Assembly (NCBI GenBank): GCA_023078685.1
Contig: JALGAS010000006.1
Span: 2,108,001-2,172,000 of the forward strand
From: Neopestalotiopsis rosae
Lineage: Eukaryota > Ascomycota > Sordariomycetes > Amphisphaeriales > Sporocadaceae
DNA: 64,000 nt
Reading direction: 5' to 3'
A program made the translations under genes and the position numbers. The notes beneath the pieces were generated by a model. That model did no database searches. It was not told where the DNA came from and worked only from the letters and a program-made list of their open reading frames with translations. Position 1 is the first letter of the stretch, and each line of letters begins with the position of its first letter. Positions 10,552-22,803 of the stretch are shown in pieces.

Positions 10552-13500
10552 GGATATACGGCGCCAGATATCTTTAGTATGTTGTATGAGATGAGCATAG
10601 ACTTCTGCCGTCTTTCCAATCCAGTGGGCAAAACGAGATAGCTTTTCCAAACCAGTTTTGATTGCAGATACAGCGAGAACTATCTGAATAGGTGTAGATA
10701 CACTCACTCTATACACTATAATCGATCGTTGCTATAGCTTGACCAAGGATATCTACGAGTTCAGAGCCTTGAGAAGCAGCCATCTCCACACCGTCCTCTA
10801 TGCTATTATTCCTCTGCGTTTGCTCGTCCAGGAGTTTGATATCAAGACTGCCCTTGATGAATAAGCAGGATGCGCTACATGTAATGCTCTGAGCTTGGAT
10901 GATCGCATATGTCAAAGCAATTAGGTCGCGTGATTGACACCTACTTAGCTTACCTACCGTGACTCGTTTGAGTTCGACTGCCTCCACGTGTAGTACACGA
11001 CCGGATCGTTATGAATTACCGCATCAGGAACATCTTGCATAGAGTTACACCAGTTGGGTAATGGGACAAGTACGAGTTCGTCGTACAGCTTTCCATCTCG
11101 GAGTCATTTTTGGTAGCTTGAATCGTACAGTTTCCAATTTGGTCCAACGTTACGATGCCAAGTCGCACATTCATAATGCAGACTGGGGCAAGATCAGACG
11201 AGATGATCCCTTTACAGAACAAAAACAGGCGACACGAGTCGCACAAGGGTAAGATCCCAAGGCTACTGGCAAACAGCCGTATATCTGGAGCACAGAATTC
11301 ATCAACCTCGAGCTGTCACGAGATCTGCTCGAACTCACTGGATCAAGAACTCGCCAATCCCTGATATGCGCAACCCTTTACTCTCTTCTGCTCTTCCAAT
11401 CGGTTGTATACTTACTCGTCGGACCAGCCTCATTACACAACCACCACGTCAAAAAGTCCACCCAAGCTTGGGGGTCTATAAGGTTTGATCCCAAAAGTGC
11501 CCATCTTGCTGTTTACGGCCTTGGAGCTCCCCCAAATCGGGTGGTCTTGTGTGCCTCCAAAACCTTCTACGGCTTCTAGCGGGCTGGCGGAAAGGGGACT
11601 AAAAGCCAGCCCAGTTTTGCCAGCTCGATCCGACCTTCAGTATGTTTGGTATGTTCCTCATTGGGCCGGATGGAACGAGTCAGTTGGTGTCCCGGTGCGG
11701 GCTTTGATGTCGCGAAACATTGGCAGCCTCTTTTTTGTATCTTCCAATTGAGCTTCTGCAGAAAGCTAAGGTTTGGAACCAAGCCAGCCTCCCCTTTTTT
11801 CTTTCCCTTGGGGATGCTCGTTGTTGTTTCCCCGGATTATCTTAACTCTTTTTTTCCTCTCTTTTAAGATTTACCCTCCAATGGGGCATTTTAGACGAAG
11901 AGGAGAGCAAAAAAAGTGTCAGACTGCCCCGAGTCTATGCGCGTTTGTCAACATCCGGATGCAAAACTTTTTTTTGACTTCCCGTGTCCCTTTTAGCGCT
12001 CCTCTCTAACCTCCCCTCCCCCCTCGGGGGGAAATCTGGGGTAAACATGGCAAAGTATGCCAAAGTAGACAATGGACTTGAGGTACTTTCGACAACCTTT
12101 CGGGACATCAACAATGGGATAGAAGGGAAACCATTGAGAACAAAACCAACCAAAGATTTAGACTTCCGTTCTTGTTCGTGGATTCCCAATATCGGTAAGG
12201 CGTGGAAAGCTCTTTTGCCATGAGGTTTTGTTGGCCCTCCCTTTCCTCCCAGTTGAAGAAAAAAACCGTTCCAGTAGGAAGCTTCCCCGTTGCCTGGCGC
12301 GGGAGTCCCGTACTGGTCTAAGCGATTTTGAGGGTTCGTTGATATGCCGCTCCTCCCCTCCCTCCCCTCTTCAATACGATCGCAAAGTCTATCAAAGAAG
12401 ATGGAGTAGCACAGATTGTCGCTGCCCTGTTATGCTCCCCCAGCGAATAGAAGACGCGATAGATCTTCCTTTTGCATTGTTGATCTAGTCTTGTATTCGA
12501 GGGAGAAAAAAAGGATCTGCAACCTTGAGGCTGCTGCATGAGGCTCTTTGCTTGGGCTATGAGATCCAGACACGTCGACACGTCTTGTTGAAAGTGTACA
12601 TGTCCTTTCTGCTCCAATTGCCAACCCTTGGCCCTACCGGGCTTGCCGCTGGCCCTTTCTCTCAACGACACTACGGATCCTTCCATCTGACCTGAGCCCC
12701 GACTCGCGGCTCCCCCGCGTCAAAGCTATCGTGATGATGAGTTAGCAATGACAACGGGATATGCTTCTTCGGCTTAGGGGAGACCCGCAAAAATAATGAC
12801 AAGAGAATGACAGTGAAATCTTGTAAGAAAAAAAAAGGCACCGGCAGTCAAACAGTCACATGGCCATATTTGGCAAACTCGAACGAGCACACCACCATCT
12901 TTTTGGGCTTACTTTTTTTATTTCTTCAAGCCCAGAACCAAATAAAACTGCCTAGGCTTAGGGCGAAGTGTCCGGGGAAGCTGGATCTGACGTCCTGGAC
13001 TTAGTGCTAGGCTGAAAGCTTGTTGGATGAAGGGGAAACCTGACGGTTGAGGGTGACCATCTTCGCAAACCTTTTGACGCCTACCCACCACCACCCCCTC
13101 GCGACAGTAGTCAATGGGGAAAAAAGACGTTTTCAAATAATTCGATCAATTGACACGATTTTATTTTCCTATCCTCCTAACCTATAGGAAAATTTGCAAT
13201 GCTTGCTGACGTCTGACATTTATTCCGTCCTTGTGTTTCATGTCTGGACCGTTGCCAGCCGCGCCAATAACAGTCGCGATTTGTGTCAGTCAAATCACGG
13301 TATAGTCGTTGCCAGAATTTGAGGCATGAAGGGTCACGCTCGTGGCTGATACATACGTTATTCTGAGAGCATTGCAATTGGCACTTCAGCTGAGCGTACT
13401 GGGATAGCCATGCTCAAAACATCGTATTTCCATAGCTCTCAACAGCGATATACTTAGTACGCTGGAGTCCGATATTCCCGGGTTAGTACCGAGGCGGAAA

Positions 13501-14480
13501 GAGTTGATGGCAATGTACTTTGCCATCTCATCACCCTCTCAATTGTTCCCAATGTATAATACGAGTTTGAACACGACAAGACACGACACGACGCGTCGTC
13601 ATCTGGGGATTTGAGGGTTGCGAATTAAGAATCAGCACTATAAACTCCACCACACGCGTAGACACCATGTATATTGTTTCTTTTCGCCCATAACCAGATG
13701 GTGGCGCGGCCAAATGCGGACTTGCATTGATGTTTAGTATACACTATACTTGCTAGACCCATAGTATACTAACCCCTCCACTGAAAGGCTTCCGTGAAAT
13801 TCTCTGGTGCCCGTCAATACTGGAGAAAAAGCCAAAGTAAAAAAATGTTAGCAGGAAAAAAGAATTAAGGAAAAAAAAAAGAAAAGGGATTGAGTAAAAA
13901 CAAAAAAAAAAACCTCGTGCATCTCCACGTGCACCTTGGTGGAATGAGATCTTAGTCTCCTCCACCACTTGGCCCCATCCCTCAGCCCTCTCAACCAACC
14001 ACAAGACTTTCAATGAGAGGGGAAAGGAAAAATGGGCTTTCCTGGAGAAAGATGGGATTTCTTATGAAAGAGGGACCAAAAAAAAGTTGTGCCACTATCC
14101 CGATTATGCTCTCGGTGGCTACAGACGAGAGACCAAGAAGGAACTCCACCTTCTATAACGATGTTCATTCCAAAAGCCCGCGTTCCATACATGTATCTAA
14201 TGTACTGTAGTAGACGCGCGACAAACGACCTCGGGGCGAGGTGTACATTGCCCATGATCTGCGTCCGGGTATTGGCAAAAGAAAACGCAAAGGCCTAGCG
14301 TTGGTCATTGGTCAATGCTCTGTCTGGGCAATTTGCGAAGCTATGCCCGTGATACCTTGTGCCTGAGAGAAATCTTGAATGCCCATCTTCTCTGGAGGGC
14401 AAGCCGAGCTCAACCGCGTGGTGGCCTCCATGACAGCTCAAGCTCCGGTGTCAGCGTTGGACTACAGTATAAAATTTCAA
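10552..14480. other. gene-poor stretch, part 1
   Basis: About 3.9 kb with no convincing gene. Frames up to 122 codons occur on both strands (11016-11246, 11773-12009, 12318-12686), but their translations are compositionally random and overlap on opposite strands. Several pyrimidine tracts that look like fungal core promoters occur (11795-11870, 12240-12370). A purine-rich, A-run-rich stretch lies at about 13835-13915. I saw no tRNA, rRNA or terminal repeats and no obvious RIP-style AT-rich block. Unannotated non-coding transcripts cannot be excluded. Confidence 0.55.
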
Positions 14481-14481
14481 A

Positions 14482-14516
14482 GTGTGTGTGTATGTGTGTG
14501 TGCGCGCGCGTGTGTG
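14482..14516. repeat. alternating purine-pyrimidine tract, GT/GC
   Basis: A 35-nt uninterrupted alternation of purine and pyrimidine: (GT)n with one TA step, a central run of GC steps, then (GT)n again. Such a sequence is a strong formal candidate for left-handed Z-DNA. It lies a few bases after a TATAAAA-like stretch. Confidence 0.85.
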
Positions 14517-17500
14517 AGTATCTGCCTGCTGCAAGGTCCAGGCTCTTTAGCTCCATCACATTCTGACTGGTAGCCATCAGGTTGGTCTGGATGCTGCTGT
14601 CTGTCTGTCTGTCTGCCACCTCCTTGTCTGCAGTTTTATTCTTCCGCGGGACGCAAAACGGTGTTTAGAGTTTGCCGTTAACCGACTAGGAGGGCAAATG
14701 GCCAACTTGCCGGTACGTACTCGGGCCTTCCTAGACGAGGAATACAGGCAAGAAGGAAAATAGTAGTTCATCCAACCACCATCAAGGCTTGCAACAACGT
14801 CATGGCAAAGAAGGAGACTCCGCATGTTCCCCTCTTTCTATAATCCCCGCTACGAGAGAGACAAGCAAAAAAATTATGTACATAGGAAGACGAAGAAGAA
14901 AAATTTCCACCCTGGCAGTTTTGGCTGGGCAGGTTCGGGAATGAAACGTTTCGCGAGGAGGAGCTGATTCCCTCTTTCTCTCTCGCCGAAAGCACTGCGG
15001 CCCAAAGGAGGGGATTTTCACCCTCGACGGTGGATAGAGCTCGGCGGATTTCTGGATACCCCGGAGCCCTCCGAGGCATAGGGAAATGGTCATTTCGAGG
15101 GTTTGTCTTGTACCTGGCGTTCGGCAAGAGACCAAAAAGAAAGAAAAAAAATCATCCTTGTGGGTCTCTTGGGTTGGTCTGAGTGCGGAATTGACAAAGA
15201 GCAGGCTCGGCAGGGTCCAACTTGCGCCCTCTCTTCACCGGGCGCTTCAGCCACAGACTGGGGACTCACGAACACTTGGACCATCGGTACGTGTTATATC
15301 GTCCCACGTGTGTTTGTTGTGTAAGCCTCAAAAAGAAGTACAGCCGACAAGTTGGATACTTTGATACTTCAACGGTTCGAGTCTCCTGGCTACTGCGGCA
15401 TCATACGAATCATCATGCTCGTGGCTGAGGCTCTAAGCTCCCCTCCCCCCTCTAGAGAGGCTAGAGCTTCCAGATCTGGCGATCTGGAAGTAGGTTGCAT
15501 GTCTAGCACCAGTTCTAGTTTGGGCCTAGAGCTCTGCAGCGGGCATGGCGAGGGCCGCGAGGCAGGGCGAGAGAGGTATGGTACATAGTAGAGAGAAATG
15601 GCAGGGCAATTAAAATGCTGAAAGGGTTCATGGTTACTTGGCCAGAGGGAAAAGAAATTCTGGAAACTTGTGGGGACGCTGCTGTATACTTATTAGTCAA
15701 AGGATGGAGCCAATGTGAACGACGATAGTGGCAGCTTATCCTAGCCTCGAACACAGCCGCCGGTTCCTGGACCTGTCTGGCAGCTGCTCCGGCTTGGGAA
15801 GACCCGGTCAAAGAACTGGCCGTGGCCGTCAAGCCCGTCATCAGGTCGGACCCAGGCGCCGTAGTAGACCGAGTCGCTGCCGACATTGTGCCGCAGTAGA
15901 AGGACCGATGCAAGGAAGTTGTGGTGGATATTCCATTGGCAGCGAACAATGGTCGAAACTCAAATGCTCGGATTGGCTGGCTGGCTGATTTTCTTGGTCA
16001 TCTCGGGTCCTGGAAAATAGAAATCAAATAAGAACAAATAATAGAGATAAAATGTCCAAGAATTGATCGCTTGGGAATATAATTTCGACCCACGCATATG
16101 CTCCAGTATTGTCTCGACTTTATCTCAATTGATATACTTTTTGTACTACACGGAACAAAGGTAGATTAGAATGCCCGGGGTTCCAGCCTTGCGGTGGCGG
16201 CTCACAAGCAAAGAGCCGCACACAGCAGCAACTGTTCAATTGGCTTGTGCTTGGTTACTTATTTCGTGAAACGACGTCAGCGATCCTCTCTATAACGGTC
16301 CAATCAATTACCAGGATCTTTTCTCCCTCCAAAAGCATGCAGAGGTGGGATTGGCATGTAAGTTGAGCAGTGCGCAGCAAACCAGTGACATGCCTACTGT
16401 GGTAGAAGTGGTACACGTTCATTTCATTGAGCAAGCACACCGGCTTACATAAAACAAGCCGGGCACCGCCTGCTTTGCCAGATCGCCGTCTTCATAGATA
16501 CTTCATGTGCAGAGATATCTACAGAGTACTTGCAACAAAGCCTTCCAACAACCTTGCCGTCGCCAGTGAGACAGATCTGTCGATCACTATTGATGCAGCA
16601 GCTGGAGTTCTGCAAACTCAATGCATGGTGCTGACTCTTGCTCGTCCGAATGCGTGCCATGCAGTACTGGGGATATCGAAAGAGGAAAAATAAACACCAA
16701 AAAGTGAGACAAGAAAACATCCCCACACCCTCAAAAAAATATCGGTCCATGAAAGTTTGTCGAAACAGCAGGACCGCCAATGCAGAACAAACAAAGAGGT
16801 GTAGCATTACGCAATTGCCATGCTTCTCAATGTCTTCACCTCTGCCCTATCTCAAGAGAAACCTTGTAGTAGTACATTGGTTTGAAAAATCAGAGTTGGG
16901 CCTGCAGCAACCTCTTTGTTTTCTTCTTCTCTTCTCTATTGGGCTGGACGTGCCTATTATTCGCCTCAACACGAGTTTTACCATACGTCCATCATCATAT
17001 ACCGGGCGGGTATGCTTCAAAGACTACCATCCTCTCTCTCCCACCCGCACTCCGGCAGATGTAAACACCCCCTCCAAGTGACACCCCCACCCACACTGGA
17101 AAATCTGCTGCAAGCGCACCAGCATCGTGGACAGCAACAACAACAATCTCAACACCACACCAACGGTTCTCTGCATTGTCTTTTTTGAGAGAGTGTGTGT
17201 GTGATAGGGATGTCACCTTCAGTGTATGTATACTTGATACTTGCGCATTGATCTCAATGTGGGGGGTAATCACTGCGTTGTCTATTCTCCTTCTACGGGA
17301 ACGCACCAGAATGAGGAATACATATGTAGAAAACTTTTGTGTCCACCTCAATTGAGATAATAATACTGTAATAATAATGATAATAATTGGACAGGTCAAA
17401 AGAAGTATAAAAAGTCGGTGAGCAGGGCGGTATTTCTTGAAACTCTGATTTCTGATTAGGCCGGCCAGCGGGTTCATGCAAGAGACAAGAGACAGAGAGA

Positions 17501-18920
17501 GGAAGAAAAAAACCCACCCCGCAGTGAGAGGGAGGGGTCTGGGGTGTAGTAGGTTAGAGTGTTCTGGTGGTGGGGAGAGAAGACGATATAGAATAAAAAA
17601 GAGGAGCCCCCGCGATAGGTACAGTAGCAAGCAGGTCAAGCGTGGCAAGTCGCAGCGATTAAGAGCCAAAGCCTTATCGTGCATTGCCGCATTTGTCTAA
17701 TATAGCCTGGCCTCATGTCTGCTGCTGTTGTGTCTCGGTAGGTGGAATTGTGTGTGTGTGTGTATGTTCTTGCATCAATTTTCCCTTTCCCTTGGGCATT
17801 TCAAGCAATGTTGGGTGAGGGGTTCTTCATGTGCGTACTACGAAATGCATAGCCAGATTTGTTCTTTAATCATAATCATTATATCTTTTTTTCCATTTCT
17901 CATACCTTTGTACGTACGTATATTTCAGTTCAAGGTTTCTGGCCTTGTTTGCACACCCTTCCACAGAGCAATGATACAATTGACAAATCCGCTGCAATGC
18001 CCCCATGTATCATCAACAGCAAACGACGCGTCTTCCCCGGCCCAATCAACATGCATGAGGTCGTGACAGCCCGGACACAACGGCTTTTTCTTGCAGGGCA
18101 TTGGAGGGAGTGTTCCTGTCTGACCTAGGTGGCCGGCCAGCCCAGCCCAGCTCGCCTATCTTCCCCGCCCCGTGTTTGCGAGCCAATGGTTGGATCACGT
18201 CATAAGATGTGTGCCCCGGTGACATTCAACGAATGGCTCGGAGAATTTACAGACTACATGAAAAATGTGAAAGAGGTAGAAAATTTTCAATGTATCATGT
18301 AGGTGAACAGGTAATTGGCACCCAAAGAAGAAAGAGAAGAGCAATAAAAAACAAAGAGGTCAGAAGGAAAGGGAAACAAGGATGGATTGTAGTATGCGAC
18401 CCAATCGCGGATGGCGGAAGATGGAAAATGACAATGATAATCATAATAATCACAGCAATAATAATAAGAACAATTAAAATAAAAGTAAGGAAAAAAGAAG
18501 ACATATCGCATGAAACCTGCTGTCATGGCTCTGCAGCTCTTGCGGCTAGGAAGCCTAACTCGCAGTGCGTGTTCCCCAACCCCGACTACGCGAGGCAAAC
18601 GATTTCGGAATATACATGAAAAGTACTGTAAACAGACACAAGGCCGGTGGGTGCGGGGGAGGGGGGAAATATGAGAAAGCTAGACGTTTCATTTTATTTT
18701 ATTATTCCTCGTCACATTTCCCGCGCACGTTTCTCTATTTTTCTAAAGCAGTTACGCTACTCTTGTTTTCAACCTTACATTTTACTCTATTTTCTCTTTT
18801 TCCCTAAGCCGCGGGGCGTACAAAGATCACGCGTTTGGTTTTCTGGTGCTCTTGGTCGAGGTTCCCTCAGGTGCCGCACCACGTGTATATTTTCCGTTTA
18901 CCATGAGACTTGTCTTGTCG
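14517..18920. other. gene-poor stretch, part 2
   Basis: About 4.4 kb without a supportable gene. The longest frame (16995-17684 minus, 229 codons) is low-complexity (runs of I, S, L from AATAAT-type sequence near 17345-17395) and I reject it. A frame at 15515-15949 minus is also unrecognisable. Simple sequence includes a (CTGT)n run at 14597-14615, a (TG)n run at 17749-17763, and AATAAT-rich segments at 17345-17395 and 18425-18490. Confidence 0.55.
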
Positions 18921-18928
18921 GTACGGAC

Positions 18929-18948
18929 TTTTTTTTTTTTTTTTTTTT
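18929..18948. repeat. poly-T homopolymer, 20 nt
   Basis: An uninterrupted run of 20 T between GGAC and ACTACTAAC. Adjacent sequence is T-rich (18700-18800). It could be the A-tail end of an old retrocopy on the minus strand or simple slippage. I see no flanking target-site duplication. Confidence 0.9.
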
Positions 18949-21586
18949 ACTACTAACAAGGCGTATTTTTGTCAGTACTTTTGCTTTTTTTTCTGCCCTT
19001 CAGAGCTGCATGCTGCAGTGTTGAACCGTATCGGTGAAACACAAGATACCATAACCCTTGAGCTGCATCGCATTTCGTAGATCTTGACATATGCGGTCAA
19101 GGTAATGGCGCTTTTCGATTTTGCAAAGTACGTAGGGTAAGTTTTTTCGGTTTGCCAGGACACTTACATCCGGTGGGGTACATACATACTGCAGACAAAC
19201 GCCAAGGTCGAGAACATGAATAATCAATCTCATGTGTATACTTAGTGTTATCATTGAATTTTTAACATCAAAGTGATCATCGTGACATCTTGGTAGCGCA
19301 TCGCGACGCTACGTTTCACCAATTGCACCAAGTGCGGAATATTTGCTTTCATAGACGCCTTTGTCTGCATCGTACCTGACTTGAGTCGATTGCATCTGCT
19401 ATAATAAATCGTATAGGCGACGGACATCTTGGCGGTGAGGACTTGCGCATGCTCAGCCCACAAACGGGCTTTTAGTCAGTAAAATGCGTACCATCTTTTG
19501 GCCCAGAGCGCATTGCAGCAAGTCCACGCTTGATCGCTAGTTGCATCCGACTGTCCTCGGGACATTTTTGTCCAGCCGCGATACATACATGAAGTCATCA
19601 CCAAAGCAGTAAGTCGATGCGTGGAAACGATCAACCCACGTTGAGAGAGAAAACTTGGGGGTGCCCCATTCAGGCCACCTGCCACCAAAGACCCGTCTCT
19701 AAGACAAGACGGATCTTGCATCAAGTGCCGGGCTACCGGGCTATATGATGCGACTACCACGGTAGTCTGGAAGCACTTCAATTTTGCGGGTCAGCCCCGT
19801 GACCTGGGGATTTCTTGAAGAATTGAAAGAAGAGGAGTTGAGGCTTAGCAGGGCACATGTGCCGTCCTAGTCGTAGGGAGTATGTATCCTGCCCTTTCCC
19901 AGAGACGGCCTCGGGCTTCTAGACCAGTGGCTTCCTTTTTCATTCTCAAGGATTAAATAAAATGATTGATGAATAGAGTATATAAGAGCTAGCTCGTTGA
20001 AAAAAAATAAATAAAATAGAGAGAATAATGATATGATCCTGGTTGTTATTGAGATACGCTGCATGCACTATTCTGTATAGTCGTCGATCAGCATCATGAT
20101 CTACAATTAATCCTGTATTACCTAGCAACTAGGGTAGAATACCCATATCGTATACTAGATCTCAAGAGAAACCCCGGAGATGTGCCCATCCGACAGGCCC
20201 CGGGCGCACGCTGAGATCATTTTTTGTGGACTTTTGACCATAAGAGAGATTTTCCCTACACCCTTGGAAATGGGGACCTCTCGGTTTCTTCTTATCAACT
20301 GCCCATGGGGGATTGCATGCCTTCCTGCCCTTGAATAGAGGCGGCAGTGATCAGCTCGAGAAAGCGGATCTTTCTTTATTTATTGCCATTTTGCTTGGAT
20401 ATCGTCTTCTCTCCTCCCCTGGCTCTGAGCTCCGCCCGAAACCCCCCCCAAAAACCCCGCCCACACAATGGGAGGAGGCAGCGGGGAATGGCATGAAGAC
20501 CCTTTCCGCGTCGGCGGAAATGCTACGTATTTTCCTTGCGAATCATCGTGGAATACTTTGGGCGGGAAATTCGGAGGGAAAAGATTGCCATACCTGTGAC
20601 AAACAAATCTTTTCTTTCCTTGCCTTTCTCGCCTACCATGATCCACTTGCCCGAGCAAGTGAGTACGCTGTGACAACAAGAGATCGCCAAGAAGGCATAC
20701 TATGTACTGTGGGTAAATGTCAGATTCAGGGTCCTCCAACGTCGAAGGGGGCAAATGCAGTAACAATTCGCGACCAAAACGAGAGAAGCTGGCGACCTTG
20801 TTTGAGCCATCTACATGCCCACGACGAAAACGAAATCCAATGGCGTTATATTTGATATTGGTATTGGTTATATTCCACACAAATTAGTAAACAAGCATTT
20901 AGCCTACAGGCCACTAAGAGAGCCGAGACCATGTGAAGAAAGGAAACAAAATTGCTTTCTGCATTCTATAATCTGCCCTAGCAGCTTAGACTGTCAATTA
21001 CAGACAGCACGTGGACAGCGCCAAATTTCCGCGCGCCCGCAGCGCAGTGGCAACTAAGAGCAAGCAGAAGGGGGGGGGGAAACAGCACCCCCACGAGAGG
21101 CTCAAAAATCATGCGGACTGTGCGAATGGCAACTCGCGAGGAGAAGCAATCGTCATACGATGTGTGTGTGTGGGCATTGTAACAACGCTTCCGGATCTCG
21201 CGATATCAACTGTGCTTCTTGCCTTGGAACAGGTGTGTTGTTTGTTAGGTCACTTTATTTTTTTTCAATTGGGGTCCTCCCTCTCCACACAAGGAATGGG
21301 ACACAAGAAAAAAAAGGGACCCCTTCCCCAGATGCGTCATAAGCCTTGGCGTTGGAACACAAGTCCGGGGGTGGGAAATTTCCGGAATTCTGCGTTGGTT
21401 TCGGGGAAAGGCGTCAGACCCGACACTGGCAACAGTGCAATGCGCCAGGCGAGGAGGGCGCCATACGCGGTCATGAACTATCCGCAAGCAGCTGACCATT
21501 GGAGAAACCGCACGAGCCTCAAAACCAGAGCCGGATATGTCTTTTTCCCCCTTCAGATGATGAATGGTATGAGAGTCAGACCACAG

Positions 21587-21633
21587 ACCAGGACCAGGAC
21601 CAGGACCAGTACCAGTACCAGTACCAGTACCAG
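21587..21633. repeat. compound hexanucleotide repeat
   Basis: Four copies of a CCAGGA-type hexamer followed directly by four copies of a CCAGTA-type hexamer. The two blocks differ by one base per unit, so one unit mutated and then re-expanded. Not part of a supportable gene. Confidence 0.9.
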
Positions 21634-22118
21634 AAAGGCGCTAGAACACAACGCTGGCTCTCGCACTCAACATGGAGAGGCAAAAGAGGGAATGGGCTGA
21701 GCTGGGCTGGGATTGGTTGAAATGAAGCAATCGAAGACGTTTTGGCTCCTGCTCTTGCTTGTTAGACAATGGTCCCATGTCGCTATTCGAATCGATGCAA
21801 AAAGCTTGAATTCTGATGTTACCTGCAAGAGTAGACCTAAAAGATGGCAAAGAAGGGTATCAGTTTGGTTGTGCATAAGCAAATGGCCCTCGTGACCGTT
21901 ACCAGGAAACCTTGAAAAAGCAACAGGTAACAAGACCTGACTGACTCCCCTTCAATCACATGCCAACAGAGTTTGACTGCTTTCTCACCGCAGCTGCCTG
22001 CACCTCTGCGCTCGAGACTACACATGCAGCATGATTTGTGTGTGCAAGGCAACTCAATTAATTATGTGTTCGATTACTTGCACCATACAATGTTCACAAT
22101 AGGCAGAAGACAAGATTG

Positions 22119-22143
22119 GTTTGTTTGTTTGTTTGTTTGTTTG
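22119..22143. repeat. (TTTG)n microsatellite
   Basis: Six tandem TTTG units in non-coding sequence, about 0.66 kb beyond the stop codon of the AreA-domain gene. Confidence 0.9.
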
Positions 22144-22803
22144 CACATGCTTTTATTCATGTTTTGTAGGGGCTTTTGATCTTTTGCTCTGTTTTTAGGG
22201 TGGGTGGACACTTTTCGCTTTTCTCTTCATCCTGTGTGCTCGCCACCAACCAGTGTGCCCTGTGTCTCAATTCCTTTTTATCTTCTGCTCCCGCCTCACT
22301 GCTTTGCTGGAGTCTACCACGAACCAGCTGCCACGGGTTGCCCCCAGCTTCTTCGTGTAAAATACACACTACCATTGTTTCGAGACATGGAGGCTGCTCT
22401 GAGCAGCACACAGATAATAAACATACTTCCACCTCGGTCTTTGTCGACCGGGCGGGAACAAGAAAAACAAACGTGGTATCATGATGCGAAAACGCCCGAT
22501 AATGTATCAAAAATGTGTAAAACCAACTGCCAAGGTCTCCTTGGCAGTAATGCTTGAGGCATCTGGTGCCTCGCGGACCTTTTTTTTCGTGTCGTAATGC
22601 CGGTCATGAATGTATGGCAAATCAATAGGCCATATGCTTTGAACGCCGAGAATGCAATGCAAATAGTGTCGTACAAAATCGAACACTTCGCAATGCCGTG
22701 ATCAAATGAAGTGAATATACAGGGCGGTTTAGACTGCCGTTGGAACCGCTATTGGCGGGTTCCTTTTTTGTCGACATCGAGTCGATGTTAATCAGAGAGG
22801 CAT

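Larger units (their letters stand above)
18949..22803. other. gene-poor stretch, part 3, up to the 3' end of the AreA-domain gene
   Basis: About 3.9 kb between the poly-T run and the convergent-side end of the AreA-domain gene. Frames at 20313-20855, 21011-21700 and 22157-22510 are long by chance; I recognise none. Two compound microsatellites lie at 21587-21633 and 22119-22143. The last few hundred bases probably hold the 3' UTR of the minus-strand gene. Confidence 0.55.

Noticed and set aside
15360..15400. GGTTCGAGTC resembling a tRNA B box
   Set aside because: The flanks do not form a T stem and no A box lies at the right distance.
16995..17684. 229-codon minus-strand frame
   Set aside because: Low-complexity translation from AATAAT and pyrimidine-rich sequence; no domain and the opposite strand is also open.
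20313..21700. Two plus-strand frames of 180 and 229 codons
   Set aside because: Compositionally random, contain microsatellite-encoded residues, no plausible splice joining or family resemblance.
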